In this document: piece after piece, positions 22,592 to 35,900 of the stretch
Layout: every line of letters begins with the position of its first letter
Numbering within the stretch: the first letter of the stretch is position 1
From: Lottia gigantea
Lineage: Eukaryota; Mollusca; Gastropoda; Lottiidae
Assembly: GCF_000327385.1 (NCBI RefSeq)
Contig: NW_008707688.1
Span: forward strand, 62,126-126,125
Direction: 5' to 3'
DNA: 64,000 bases
Translations under genes and position numbers: made by a program
Notes under the pieces: generated by a model
Seen by the model: the letters and a program-made list of their open reading frames with translations, nothing else
What the model was told of the DNA's origin: nothing
The model's database searches: none

Positions 22592-25500
22592 TATCTGGAT
22601 ACATGTCGAGATAAATGCATCATCAACAGAATTTAATTTAAAGAGATTGTAAAGATTGTAAAACATTTTTTATGTAAATCAGGCACACTGATAGCATCAA
22701 TTTTCACCATTCCATTTTCAATCCGACGTCTGTGGTTCCTGCAATTCCACTAAAATCAAGAGTTTGTTGATGTCACTTATCGCGAAGGGCCATTTATGGG
22801 TTAAAGCATATTTTGCGATTAATGAAGTCATCAAACTCGAAGTTTTAGTGGAATTACAAATGTTTTTCACTTGACTATCTATTGCTGTTCTCTGTTCAAC
22901 TGTCGGACTACTAACCTCTAAACGGTGCCTTTTAGACCAACCGGAAATGAGGGTTGAAAACCGACATTTTTTCAGTTTGTTTTCTATATATAATTTCGAT
23001 TGTGATAAAATTATTGGTTACAGGAAAATAATTTTTTAAATTTGACTTTCGTCTTTGACTTTAAGAATATAAATTTTTGCATTTGTAATTGCTGATATCT
23101 ATTCAATGATATATTCATTTGTTGATGGTTACTTCCGGTTTCTAGCCAATTACAAAATTGTGATTTTTATCTTTAAAGAACCCTGTCACGTGATATAATT
23201 TACATAGGCAATATTTTTTTTATTGAATTAATGATCTGCTTGTGTCTATCTCCTCTTTCCAATGATATATAGCATTAGACATTTTAACCAAAATTGAGCT
23301 TTTAAGAATTTTTATCACTAGAATCACAAAGTCTAAATTATAAATTCTTTTTGATTTATGATAGAATTGGTCACACAAAAAGTGACAAAATCAGACCCGC
23401 AAGTAACAGGGAAGTCGTCATATTAAAATTGCAAACTTTAATTAAAATCCAACATTAGTTGCTAAAAATATTTAGGAACCTATTTTTGAATTTTGATTTT
23501 GCTTTTAAAAATACTCCGATTGAAATATGAGAAACTTTCGAGGACTTGTGACCGAACCAGTTTGATAGCTCTCAGCAAGAAAATCTATCTAATGATATAT
23601 TTATTTTTGCTGTTCGATGTTTACTACCTGTTATATCGCCAATTGAAAATTGTGAAGTTATCTTTAAAAAAAATCTGCCACGTTACCTAATGAACATTGG
23701 GCAAACAATTCTATTGATCTGTATTATGCTCGACATTTTCAACGACACAACAATATATAACAATAGATATTTTGATCAAAAATATGACGGCTTTTAGTTT
23801 CTGAATTTCAAGTTACAATATTGACTTCTGAAGGAATATCATATGAGTTTTAACGGTCTGTCGAAAGAGCTTCATGCAATCTAATGACAGGATGTGAGTT
23901 TCGGCTATCTGTTATATATATATTGAGTTATTTGTGGTAGGAAATAATGTTATTGTGGCCTAATATTAAAAAAGATAAAGGGCGAAGTGAGAAAGGATAA
24001 GGAGATAAAAGAGACGAACTGGGAAAGGGGCAACTTGGGGAGGAGGTGATATGGGAAAGGGGCAAAATAGCATGGGACGAAATGCGAAGGGGCGAGTTAA
24101 AATGAACCTTTTCAATATTTTTTATGATTAGCCAAAATTAGAATTTATTTCGACGATCTACGATTCAAATCAAATTATATACTTTTCGTGAGAGTTTTTG
24201 CCAAATGTCTTCAGACCGTTTAGCTGGATCTATTGTATCTTATCTTTCAATATCATGATTATTTTATTACGTGTTTTATTATATTATAACATACGCCATT
24301 TGCGAGACCAATCAAGAGTCTACAATGAAATGCGAATCAAACTTTATAATAGGTAGGTAGGTAGATGAAAAGTTAACGTTCGCTTCCACTTTATAATATA
24401 GATAGCAACGTTTTATATTCGTTTTACGTCAAGGGAAGGAACTCTCTGCAATTTTATTTGACCACTGAGGCTACTTATGAATTTTTTATTTAATCCAATT
24501 TTACTTCTTGCTTAACGAGAGTAAAAAACAGGTTAAAATAACGGAAAACGCCGACCAAGCATAAGTCTTCGGAGTACTGTAGTTCAAAGCATTGCACGGA
24601 GTACAAGAGATTACCCCTTTCACCAATCACAGACCCCTTTCTGCGCTTCTCTAGACCCCGCCATCATATATTATTTACGCATCTTCACTACTTATTCCAT
24701 TTCTTCATAATTCCTTTCTCTCCTCGGGAATGTTATTAATCTACCGTGCTACTACCCCACTCCGTTACTTTACCTTCTACCTTCTTTCATTGATCTCACT
24801 GTACTTCCCTCTGCTTTCTCTCTCTACTGTCTTATATTTTCCTAATCCTCTGCTCTCTACCTTTTCAATTTAAATTGAACCCTGATGTAAGGGTAGAGTT
24901 GTTGAGCCCAATATCATGCCCATTCTAGTAAGATGTGCATGTATTTATTTTACAACTTTCAAGTGTAAAGCTTTGCGCTTAAATGCAGTAAGTTTTGTAT
25001 GTAAACTGAAATGTAGGGGTACTTTTTTCTTAATAATTACAAATTTAGAATAGGAGAGAAAGATAATGTAATCATTAGCGTTGGTGTGATGCACAAACCG
25101 CTTTAAGAAATGTGATGTAAAACAAACAATTCAACACCATCAATTATTCGAAATTCTTAAGATATCATTTTTTAGCTTCGTATTTAATTCCAACCACACT
25201 AAGCCAAATCGGAAGTAAGTAATTTTAACGAATTTTTAACGTAGATTCTTTATTTTAACAAAAAACAGAGACTATTGCATTTGGAGAATTAGATTGTCAA
25301 AAATAGAAACTAGAACGATACCTTATAAATTCTCCAAATTCAACAATTTGGTTCGTTCTATGAAAGTCCATAAAATTGAAGGTGGTTATTTGTCTGTCAT
25401 GTATTACTTGCGGAAGGGTCGGTTGGTGCAGTGTTGTGAATTCCAATATCAATTTTTCTATAATATATTGATAGCCACCTGTATCTGTCAATAAAGTCTA

Positions 25501-25849
25501 TGTTTCATGACAAAACATCCTTATATATTGGTTTAAATCTCAACATGTGGGTTCGACAGAAGGTATCAATCTAATCCAAATTAGATTACAATTTCGTTTC
25601 GTTATTTTTTGTTGTCGGTCTCCATTGCAGACTGACGAAAATAATAACGAAATTGTAATCTAATTTCAATCAGATTGAGAGGGCATGAGCGAAGAGCTCA
25701 AACCCAGAAATTGGTCGAATAGTAATTACTGAAATGAGCTCGATGGTTGATTCCGAAAGCTCAGGTAGACTACATAGTCCAAAGTTAGAAGGTAAACAAA
25801 CACAACATTTTTCAGATTCTCGCAGTTACCACGATAGTTGAAAATCCAC
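22592..25849. other. Gene-free stretch between the two Gly/Gln units
   Basis: Holds a purine-rich patch at about 23965-24085 and a repeat at 24405-24500 whose inverted copy lies at 54980-55080. It also holds a fragment at about 22690-22735 related to 8430-8475 (CGTCTGTGGTTCCTG) and the inverted-repeat element at 25550-25770. No exon is seen. Confidence 0.45.
25550..25770. mobile_element. MITE with AATCTAATT-type inverted repeats (copy 1 of 3)
   Basis: Inner arms ATTAGATTACAATTTCGTT and AACGAAATTGTAATCTAAT face each other. The copy at 42700-42895 matches over nearly its full length in reverse orientation, including the AAATTGATCGAA-like and GGTTGATTCC-like flanks. A third, more diverged copy is at 36665-36790. 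Confidence 0.65.
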
Positions 25850-26395
25850 CTGATTCCATGAGCAAGTCATATGATTAGTGTTATAATGCGGAAGAGGTTC
25901 ATGTTAATCAGGTCTATCGAAAAGGGATGGAACTTACAAGTTCCTTAAAGACATCAAATATGTTTTGAAATTAAGACGATGAAGCAGGTAAAAGGTGCGC
26001 AGGGCAGTGTAGAATGGATAGAATTACGACAGGCAAACCCCTAACGATCGTCTGATAGCAATCGATAACAGTGGCTTGGCTATGTTTGCTCCTGAAATAG
26101 ATGTTGGAAACCATGTTTGGAATGTTGGTCGACTTTGCTGTTGACAGGTAATAGAGCTAAGTAAAATGCACTATCCAACTGCAAGAACAAAGAAGCGCGA
26201 TACAATGGACAGAAACCATCATTTACTAAGCCAATTATGCCTGGTCTCTAATCAATAGATATAGACATGGCATCTGTTTTCAGTAAAGTGGTGTGCAATG
26301 CTTAAGAAAGAAAAAAAAGGTTATTTACAATGTGTTTAATGTAACAAGCATTATAGATATACAGAGACATTGATGAGACATGTCAGAGATCATGT

Positions 26396-26985
26396 TTAAT
26401 CTCCACCAGCTCCTCCCATCATCATACCGCCTCCCATACCTTGTCCACCTCGTCCTCCTTGTCCACCTTGTCCGCCTCGTCCTCCTTGCTGTGGGAATCC
26501 GAATCCCTGTCCGCCTTGTCCGCCTTGACCTCGACCTCCCTGACCTGGTCTTTGTCCCATTGGACAGTCTTGTGGTTGACCTTGCCCTGGTTGTCCCTGG
26601 CCTCCTTGACCTCCCTGTCCTTGACCTCCTTGCTGCCATGGATCACCACCCTGCTGCTGTCCTCCTCGTCCTGGTTGTCCTTGACCACCCTGACCTCCTT
26701 GCTGCCACCCACCTTGTTGCTGTCCACCTCGTCCACCCTGTTGCTGCTGCTGCTGCCATCCTCCTTGTTGTCTACCTGGTTGCTGTCCACCCTGTTGGCC
26801 TCCTGGAAATCCACCTTGTTGTCCGCCGTTTTGACCCCCAAATCCACCTTGTTGACCGCCTTTTTGACCGCCTTTTTGTCCGCCTTTTTGTCCGCCTTGT
26901 GGTCTTCCGCCATTTTGGCCTCCTCGGCCACCCTGACTACCGCCACTGTATGGTGTGTTCCATGAGTAACTGACGGCTAGTACAC
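26396..26985 (-). CDS. Gly/Gln-rich secreted repetitive protein 2, main exon
   Basis: Joined in phase 1 to the signal exon at 27205-27238 this gives a 207-residue protein. The first stretch (VLAVSYSWNTPYSGGSQGG) and most of the C-terminal third (from about DCPMGQRPGQGG to MMMGGAGGD) match protein 1 almost residue for residue. The middle differs: copy 2 has a Lys- and Phe-bearing block (KGGQKGGQKGGQQGGFGG, then GGFPGGQQ) and fewer Trp/Gln blocks. A single cysteine is kept. The same secreted scaffold role is inferred as for copy 1. Confidence 0.82.
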
Positions 26986-27204
26986 CTGAAATATACGATT
27001 TGTATTATGTGATATTAAAATACATTTCTTATACAAATGAAAAGGGCGTGTGCGAGACCATTTTTTTTTTGTTAGAATATTGCTATACCTAATGTCCTAA
27101 ATTTAAAAAGATAGTTAAAATTTCTTTGGGGCTGCGGTATTGCTTCTATCCAATTTGTAGTGGTCGTTGTATATATAGGTAAAAGGATATACCCATGTAC
27201 TTAC

Positions 27205-27238
27205 CAAGAAAGACGATGAGTGTGATTGAAGCTTTCAT
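27205..27238 (-). CDS. Gly/Gln-rich protein 2, signal-peptide exon
   Basis: ATG at 27238; MKASITLIVFL followed by a GTAAGT donor in phase 1. One base differs from copy 1, silently (GTC for GTT). Confidence 0.8.
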
Positions 27239-27634
27239 CTTGTAGGACTTTGATATCTGAAACAAAATGGTATAATATATTAACATACTTTATATACAGA
27301 ATATGCACAATTCTTAACTAAGGTTGACAAATTTAGCAATGCTGGAAAATTCAAGCAAGAATTTCTGAAGCATAATGTAGATTGCTTACTTGAGCAAAAA
27401 TAATAAGTTCAAAAATTAGATTTACCATCCATGATTATATAATATTGAGGTTAAATTTTCAAATGAGGTATTCGAAGAATACAAGCCGAACATTGAAAAA
27501 GATATACATTAAAGTATTTGCAACACGGCTACCGCGGAAATTACTAATTGCTAATAGGTTAAGCCAAGGACTAGATGGTCTTCATCTTGGTCACATTGAA
27601 TCAAATTAAAGTAGAAAGTTTTGTTCTTACTTAC

Positions 27635-27826
27635 CAAAGGTATTCCTAGGAGTAGATCAAAAGTTTGATTTCAACTCAGATTATTTTGGCCTTATATAGT
27701 GAATAAAATCGTGCCTGCAAATTTCGTCAATTTACTCTTAATTTTGACAGTTTGCAGTTACTGTGTTATATTAATATATTCCAGGGATTTGATATGTAAT
27801 GATGTGTTTACACTCTCACAGTTCTA
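27635..27826 (-). promoter_or_regulatory. Promoter and 5' UTR exon of Gly/Gln gene 2
   Basis: A TATATAAG box lies at 27691-27698 (minus strand), with an inferred start near 27668 and a non-coding exon ending at 27635 before GTAAGT. Strongly conserved with 21830-22016, so both genes are probably expressed in the same cells. Confidence 0.75.
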
Positions 27827-27830
27827 TACT

Positions 27831-30800
27831 GTACATACATGACTGGTTCTCTGGGAGGCAATATTGCTTTAAAAATCTCGAATTTTGCTCGTTACACTCT
27901 GATTGCATATCAGATATTGCACTTAGCAAAAATTCTTTATTTGTAACAACATTTACATTCATTCATGGTTGAGATCCATCAAATAAAACGGACAGAAATA
28001 ATTGGCATGGGTTGCATGGGATTGGTACCTTGCTCCCCATCCCAGGGATCCCATTAGCCAATCTAAGCATAGTTAGAGATGTTTCCTTTTGGCATTGTCG
28101 TTTCCTTGTTAATGATTCAGGTAGTAACTGGATGGAAATGCTGCAAGGATGGGACAATACACAGGTCTCAAATTGAAAAAGAGTAATTGTAAACTATATG
28201 TACTAAATTTTAACCTCAAATTTGTCATTATCCCCAGTTAAATGGCTGAGATTAACGTGATAATAACTTTATCACTTCAGCATGTCTAAGTGAACATACT
28301 GTCATAATGAACGTATTAATAATTCAATTCTACTATGAGTTTAGATTGTATGAGGTGTTCAGGAATCAGCCTTCTCAATCCTCACAACTTGCATCACTGA
28401 CTGGGGGGTACCGGATTGTCAGATGATACTTCTTCATAATGACAAGCTAAAACGAACTGAGTTTACGTTTACAGCCACTACATGTGCTTCCAAATTGCAT
28501 AAAGTCTTTTTGTCCGGGACTATGATTGACTGTATTCGCTACCTTACAACCTAATTAAATCACTGCATCGAAAAAGTTTCGCGATACGAGTAAGGTGTCT
28601 ATTGAAGTCAAGGTATTAGATGCAGTTCAAAATAGCTTGACATTGTGAAAGTTCTAGCATGTAGAAAAAAACAGCTGATCTTCACATTTTACATCAGTCG
28701 TTATTGAACGATATGCAATATACAGTTGACATGTTAAGTTTGCAGCTTATAGTATGGCTGTCATATTTGATTTTATCCTATTTTTACATTACATTGCGAT
28801 TAAACATCCTACATTACTGAATTATTATTCATAACAGTATTGCGAATTGTCGACATTGAAGTACCTGTGTTTACTTAAAGTAGTCATACCAGATAGATAT
28901 TGTGTTTTTGTCATCATTGCATCAATACTGTCTGAGCTATCACGTCTTCACATGTCATCCTATTACGGACTTCGTACTTAACTGCAATAGTCAAATTTCG
29001 CGTATAATGGAGTGTATGCAGAGCCCTTGACAGAAAGGCTAAACAGTGTGGCTTTGTGTTAAAAGACCTTCTCTGTCGAAACCTCTGATTGACCAGCGTA
29101 TAAACTTATCACATCGCTTCATTTACATCAATCTACGATACAAGAAAAGTGACATTTGCTGCTATGGTGTAAATACAAAGTTCGTGATAGTTTGACATTG
29201 TTAGGCCATCAGAGCCTTCAATATTTCTGAGCAGTGGTTTCCCTTGATGATTGATGGTCCATCTTAGTTTCCGTAAGTTCTTGGGTTGACGAGTTCTCTT
29301 GCGTCCATTGTAATTGCATTGGTATAAGTAATCCTGCTTTTAACTGCAAATACTTCTAATAATAGACTTTTCAATCTGAGACAATCTTAATTGTCCACAA
29401 CAAATCTAATTTTCTAAAATAATCCTAGAGTTGTATCAATTGTATAAGGAACTTTTCATATTTTCCAGCAGTTGTTTCCCTTGTATTGATAGTCCGTACG
29501 TGTTTCCTTCGGACGTATTGATAAAGGTATATTACCTCTTAAGCTACGATTACATGTGTATGTAAGCTCAAACTCAAACGTGATTACACGTGTACGTACG
29601 ATTATTCTGTAAAACCGCTAATTTATAAAGGAAACCGAGTAGTATTGGGTCAGTAAACAAAGGAGGAAAGGAAAGTCCCATACAGTAATAATGTAATGAT
29701 GGAGTTAGTCGTCGAAAACGCAAAAAAATCGCTCACTGAGCCATCCGGTGTGCTTGCGGAGGTGTTGAGTTTGAGTTTAAGGACCTATTTAAGCATAAAA
29801 TTGGATTTTCAAAGGATGTCATGTCTGGTATGTCCAACTGATAAATATAGACACTTTTGAGACCGAGTTTGAGACTCAAAATTTCATGTCCATTCTAAGA
29901 GGCTGTATTCCGCTTAGAGTAAGATATAGTGATAAAAAGATAATTAAATTTCAGAAGTAAGACCGAATATATGATGTCGGAAAGGTCATCTTTGATTCTG
30001 AGAATATAACTTGTGGTATCAATTTGATTATTATTGACTTATGATGATATATATTTTTCATTGGTATGCCTTGTCTCGTCAACGACAACTCCATTATGGC
30101 TCGTCAGCATAGTTTCACCTGTCTGTATAGATTACGTCCTTAGTGGCGGACATGTAGAAACTAAACACGGTTTTATTTCGCAGCAGATTTAATATCAAAC
30201 AATAACAATTTCGAGGGTCAACTTACAAGTATTTATGTTCATAAAAATACATGTTTATTTTGGTCATTAGTTTGTTGTACTATATATACTAAATAAATTT
30301 TACAATTTATGATAACGAACTCGGTCACGGTCACGATCACCCAGACAAGGCAGGCAATTATTTTGAGAATGCCGGATCGATTGATGACCAAGACTATTAC
30401 TTGATGACTATCTGGTTACGACCAACGGACAGTCGTTATCAATGATACCAGACTGCTATCAGTGTTTCGTCTTTTTACGCCATTCCTCGGGTAGCGGAGA
30501 TCCAATTTTATGAATATACAGTTGCAATGTCGATTGCGGATGTTTTGTGGTGATACCTTGGTCACAGCGGTACCGGAGCTATATGCAGAGGCGTTTTCAA
30601 CAGCGTACTCAGGATTGCAAGTATTTGTAAATAAGGCTACGTGAAAACTTCGTAGAAAATAAACTCAAAATGATAATGAAATGTAAAATAGCTAAACAGA
30701 TAATAATGAAATGTAAAATAGTATAAGCGTTAATCAAATTTATTTCCAATGGCTTGAGACATGACAAGTCGGTAGAGATACGCCCCAGAGGGAAACAAGG

Positions 30801-31110
30801 CATCTATCCGAGGTAGATTTAGATTTGCGTACACTGTTGAGAGTTGCTGTCCTGGAAGAGCTGTTACTATTGTGAACTGTTGTTTATCCTAGTCTACGTG
30901 GCTGAAAACTCGCGATATTTAGCCAATGTGCTAAGTCGGCGAGCATCCATCAGCTCATTATGCCTAGATCTAAGTCAATTTGCAATGGTCTGAAAAAATA
31001 TTAGCTTAATTAATTGAACTGTAGTCGATATTTCATTAAATCAAAAATTTTGTTATTTACGCTTAACAAAGACGCGACTTTGATTACACAGCGCACTATA
31101 AGCTGATACA
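27831..31110. other. Gene-free stretch
   Basis: No supported exon. Fragments of the 58413-58735 MITE family occur near 28630-28650 (AGCTTGACATTGTGAAA) and 28990-29200. A block at about 29535-29600 shares CTACGATTACATGTGT with 13005-13030. Confidence 0.4.
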
Positions 31111-31195
31111 GTAGTCCGAAATATCTGCCTTTATTCCAACCCCCTAGCCAGATAGATATTTTTACCGAAAACTTTCAATATAGATACCAGAGACT
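31111..31195. mobile_element. Very short derivative of the TA-flanked MITE family
   Basis: TA then GTCCGAAATATCTGCC, and about 50 bases later the opposite terminus (GATACCAGAGACTGGAACAG), with nearly all internal sequence missing. Confidence 0.45.
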
Positions 31196-31469
31196 GGAAC
31201 AGACACACCTTAGTTAACCGGGATTAACTTGATAATGAATTCTCTTTGTGGTCTTCTGTATTGGAGATTTATAGATTTATAGAAATCGATATAGGCAGAT
31301 CCACTTTAAAGCGCATATATATTGATCATGATGGATAGTTACTAATTTCCCTTGTAAATGTTCCATATAATTATACCTTAATATAACGTGCCTGAACCTG
31401 ATAATTGGCTTAACTATATTGTTTATTATAACTGATAACCTCGGCCAGATTGTCATTTCGTGCCTGGAA

Positions 31470-31796
31470 TTAATTAGATAAAGCTGTTGACAGTGACCAC
31501 ATTTGGTATAATAATGTTACTTGAGCCGACCATAATGAATCTGACCAATCTGTCTTCTTCCGGGACAGGTAGTCTACAGGTGTCGTGAATATAGATTCAT
31601 TAATGGACGTCAGTGGTCCTAATAAAGAAAGTTCGGCAGATATCTGAATTTTGCCGAGTAAGTACTGTAATAGCTGCCAAGGTCCATCATCAAAGCAAAC
31701 ATTTTCCACATTCTTGACCATTGCTACAATCAGCCTAAACGACCATGGTTGGTTTGGTGGTAAATGACAAGTGAACGCCCGCTTCGTACGCTTCAT
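31470..31796 (-). other. Unidentified open frame (108 codons), possible exon
   Basis: The frame has a mixed, protein-like composition (NQPWSFRLIVAMVKN, CFDDGPWQLLQYLLGKI, PVDYLSRKKTDWSD). I recognise no family and see no strong splice signals. It may be a real lineage-specific exon, a transposon remnant or chance. Confidence 0.2.
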
Positions 31797-31879
31797 TTGG
31801 GGTGTGAAATCCTCAACATCGAGTACACAATGGTAAGATTTCTCATCTCATAAAAATTGAAAATTTTTATCAGGTCTGG

Positions 31880-32080
31880 AGATTTCTTGATTTTCAAGAC
31901 TGGGACCAAGAGTTGATGCAAGTTCATAATTGAATAAAAAGGAGATACACCTCTCTGCATTTCGTGAAGGACTGAGACCAAGAATTGATGCATGTTGTTT
32001 AAGAATGAGACTGCGAGTTGGTGCATGGCCATGCTGTGTAATACCAAGACCACACGTAGTAAGACGGAGACCACAAGTTA
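31880..32080. repeat. Degenerate short tandem repeat
   Basis: Two or three loosely repeated segments share GACCAAGA(G/A)TTGATGCA and related words. Confidence 0.35.
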
Positions 32081-32792
32081 AAAAACACTCATAAGTTAAC
32101 AGAATTTCTTTGGCAATTTTACTCAATTCAATACCCGGCAATTACATAGATTGATGATGAATGGCGTGCAAGAATGTTAGCAGTTGAACGTAAAATAGAA
32201 AGTGTTGAACTTAATTTTCAGGACGGATGCGTCCGAAATTACTATATTTTTTCCTAATTTTACGCTGAAAATGTTTATAATCTAAAACGAGCTGGTGATC
32301 TTGACTCTTTTTGTCATTAACGAAAACACAAGAAACAAAAGGATTATTTCATTAATTATTGATATTTTGTTCAAAGACAAGAGAAATACCGTCGAGGTAT
32401 AAGAAGATTGTTGTTTTAGATATTTAAATGTCGATTGAATGTCTGAACCAAACTAGAAAATAAAAACAGTGGAAAAAAAAACTAATATCATCAGCATGTT
32501 TTATGAAGTTGTGTAACTACATCAAAGGCATTGCCATTTTCGTGGCTTTAAGATTACACAACTTTTGTAATTCATAGCTGAAAAACTTGTCTTTCAAATT
32601 CAGGTGCAAGTTTGGGATTTCTCAGTGTCTTCGCTAAACAGGTGTTCTGGATGACGTTGCAATTGGAAAAACCGGAGAGCAACTGGATTTTCAATGACTG
32701 TGATCAATCGTTGAATTTAAAACTGAAGAAATCGCCATTGCTTCTAGTTGTAAATGGTTGCTCACGTTCTAATTTCAAGCAAAAAACTAAAT

Positions 32793-32987
32793 CTAGTCGA
32801 CCTTTGCGTTCGGAACCTGTGACACTCCATCTGACACTGGTGCTGGTAGTAGTCGGTCGATCATGTCGAAGACGATAGATGCGATGAGATGCTTAGGGTC
32901 GATAGTCGAACCGAGCTCATCTGATCTTAATAGAGCCTTAACTGCTTTTTTTTCTTTTACTTTTTTGTGCACAAGTGCAATTGTCAC
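32793..32987 (-). other. Unidentified open frame, possible exon or transposon scrap
   Basis: Codes for LLRSDELGSTIDPKHLIAS then IVFDMIDRLLP, which looks like real protein rather than noise, but it matches nothing I can name. An overlapping plus-strand frame at 32612-32878 is also open; at most one can be coding. The minus frame has the more protein-like composition. Confidence 0.2.
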
Positions 32988-35900
32988 TGCATCTTCAGCA
33001 CATATTAAAAGAGACGTTAAAACTAATAGCCTATTATATTACTAAGTATCATGATTTGTTAGATTATTGTATGAAAGTGACACCGAGCTAATGACACCAG
33101 TTTATGATAGAGTGTTATTTGACGATTTTGCACCATAACACAGAAACGATAGAAGAAAAAAAATAATGTCTTGATTCTTGATAAATAAACCTTTTTTGTG
33201 TCAAAATTCTAAAAGGTCACAGAGTCATAATTTACATTTTATGAAGTCTGAAAAGAAATTTTGTGAGCTAAGTCGTGATTTTGTTCAATAAATTTCCATT
33301 ATTTCAAGAAGGTGTCATACTAAATAGCCACTTAAAACAAATTTGTGAGAATTACTGAAAAAATATGTTTGATCAGATTATACGTTATGGGTTCACAAAG
33401 AATAAAATGGCTAGATACTTTTTTCTTTTGTTTTTGTTTGAACAAAAAAAGGTTTATGAATATCTAGAAAAATGATGAGTTGCAATCTAATCATTTCTTT
33501 AAAACTCTTTTACACGCGTATATAATGTGGAGTGCACGTATCCTATTCCGGTTGTTCGCCCGTTCATTGCTTGTGAATGTGATAGAGATTATGATTTTTA
33601 TCAGATCTTTCAGACTTTTTCGTCATTTTTGCTTATTGAGCTTACCTAAATATGTCAAACTTGGCCCGAACATGGTACAGAGTTCAATTTTGGATGGATT
33701 TTATGAAACGTGCGTATAATGATTAGTGCGATTTACAGGATTTCTTGGGGAAATGCTCTTTGTACTATTCTATTCCATGTAAAGATGAGAGTATAAATCA
33801 TATCGCAGTATCTTCGATGTTGATGTATAAAATATGCAATTTTTGACGACTGTTAACTGTACTTGTTGTCGGAAATCCTTCAGATAGTGGACAATGTGTA
33901 TGAAAATGTCCATGGCATGATATACACCTTCACTTCCATTAGATCTGATGAAGACTTCAATCCCTGTTGTGATCGTGTCAACATTTGACAGTTTGTCTGG
34001 TTGATTAACGCTATTAATACTAATTTGTAGATTATTTACTTTGCTAAATACCGTCATTACACCATATAGCCATTTAGTCTGATGTTGGTCATCAAGGTTT
34101 TAAGAAACAAGATATTGATTTTCCGCCGTTCAATCTATTTATTGAAAGGATTGAGTAAAGGCTGGTTATATGAGGCTAACGGATCTCTTACCAATGCCAT
34201 TAATTTACGTGCAGTTATTAGAGACCATTACAAGTGCACAAGGCTACAGAGGACTTAATATATATGGGATCTAATTATGATGGTAAAATACCAATGTAAA
34301 GACGTGAAAATATTTGAGAAAATGATAAAATTGCATTTTTCGTCCGTTTAGAGAGAATTGCAAGGTGTTATATCCGGAGTTAAATATTGAGTTATGTAGA
34401 GCATGTTTCTCACTGAAATGCGATGTTCTTAAAATGCTGGACAAGATAGTGGTTTTATGGTCTTGGCTATCATCTTCTGAGCTATAGTACAATAAAAGAC
34501 CTTTGTCAAAGATCGAATGATTAAGTAATAATCGATAACAAGAGAAAGATACTGATCATAAAGCAGAAAGTATAATAAACCTTGGTCACATCAATTTTAA
34601 GGTTCAGTGTTCAAGGTGAACGCTTGAATCCCTCTGGAATTTAGAAAAACAACGTAATCCATAATTCTCATTTGATTTGGATGACCGAGTAATAACCTCT
34701 ATGGCTCATTATGGATATTAATGAAGAAGGATATAACCCTGTTCGTCAAATGGTTCCCCTTCTGTTATTGATATCGGAATGACATGGTTACTTCGGAAGG
34801 AAATTGTCACAAACAGATTACAAACAACCGGATTATCGATCAAGATTATCCTTTTAATCCTATCTTCATGGATTATTTCTAGATAGCAGTATAACAAAAA
34901 GGGACTATGAGGTTATATCAGCATTCGTAAAAGATATGAGGACACGGGTGGAGAAAATATATTACCATGCCACCGCATCTTGAATAGAAACTGCATGTAA
35001 TTCGATTGTGATTAAGATTAAGAATTTGGAATATAAAATCTTCTAAGCAAGCCATAAATGCGATATGAGATTGAAAGGTTTCTGAAAGAAAAAATCTTAG
35101 TTTAATTTAAAAGTTGTGTTAGTGACAGATCTTTACGGATAAAGACGTATTGCTTTCTCCATCAAATTGGCGAAAACACTTCATCTTAAAATGACATAGA
35201 CAGTGAATGGATTTGTAGAAGAAAGATGATACCCAACAGCGATTCACTGCTAGGTAAGTATGATTTGTTCTCTTGTCATAAACCAATGGGCAACATGGCG
35301 TATTTTATTTCAAGAATGTCAGACACGCATGAAGTTAATTTCAGCTTTTATGGTATATACTCAGTTAACCTTGCCAGTGATCACAAAACAGGTCGATCTT
35401 ATGATGATGGTTCAATCTCTTGAGCATGCTCTGCCATGTATCTAAAAACTTCAAGTTAGACCTGGGTGTGCATAGGTTTCCATCTTCCATCTTTTTATTC
35501 AGTCAATGTACAAGATCATCAACCTGCGTCCAAGTATACATTTTTTGTCCTTCACATATTTTGTCTAGTTAGAGGTATTGTGTATGCCAGCAGGGCCCGT
35601 CATCAGATTGATGAGCGAATTCTTCCACAGACAGTTATTCATGTACAGAACAGGAGACATTTGACATTAGGATTCCAACAACAAATTATTCTCAAAAGTA
35701 TATTTTATGCCTGTTACTCAATAAATTAGCCGCCACAGACATTAATTTGAATATGGCAATTTGTCAAACTGTGTCATCCTAAACCACGTCTTGAGGGAAA
35801 TCATACGAAAATGGTGATGGTATTTCTGACTGTTTCCAATGTAACATTTAGAGTAGATATAACGAGAAATATGAACCATCATGCAGTAGCCAAACCAAGA

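Larger units (their letters stand above)
25850..27830. repeat. Segmental duplication, copy 2 (copy 1 about 19190-22020)
   Basis: The downstream flank, all three exons, the intron edges and the promoter of the Gly/Gln gene recur in the same order and orientation at about 6.0-6.6 kb distance. Homology in the downstream flank is patchy (shared GAGGTTCATGTTA and a CCATG-TTTGGAATGT block), while promoter and exon 1 are almost identical. Confidence 0.7.

Noticed and set aside
26325-26973. Same kind of overlapping frames at copy 2, including Arg/Thr-rich and Val/Leu-rich readings
   Set aside because: Same repeat artefact; none is supported by splice signals or by a signal peptide.
35226-35729. Cluster of overlapping plus-strand frames of 61-87 codons
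   Set aside because: No splice sites, no domain pattern and frames overlap each other; likely chance.
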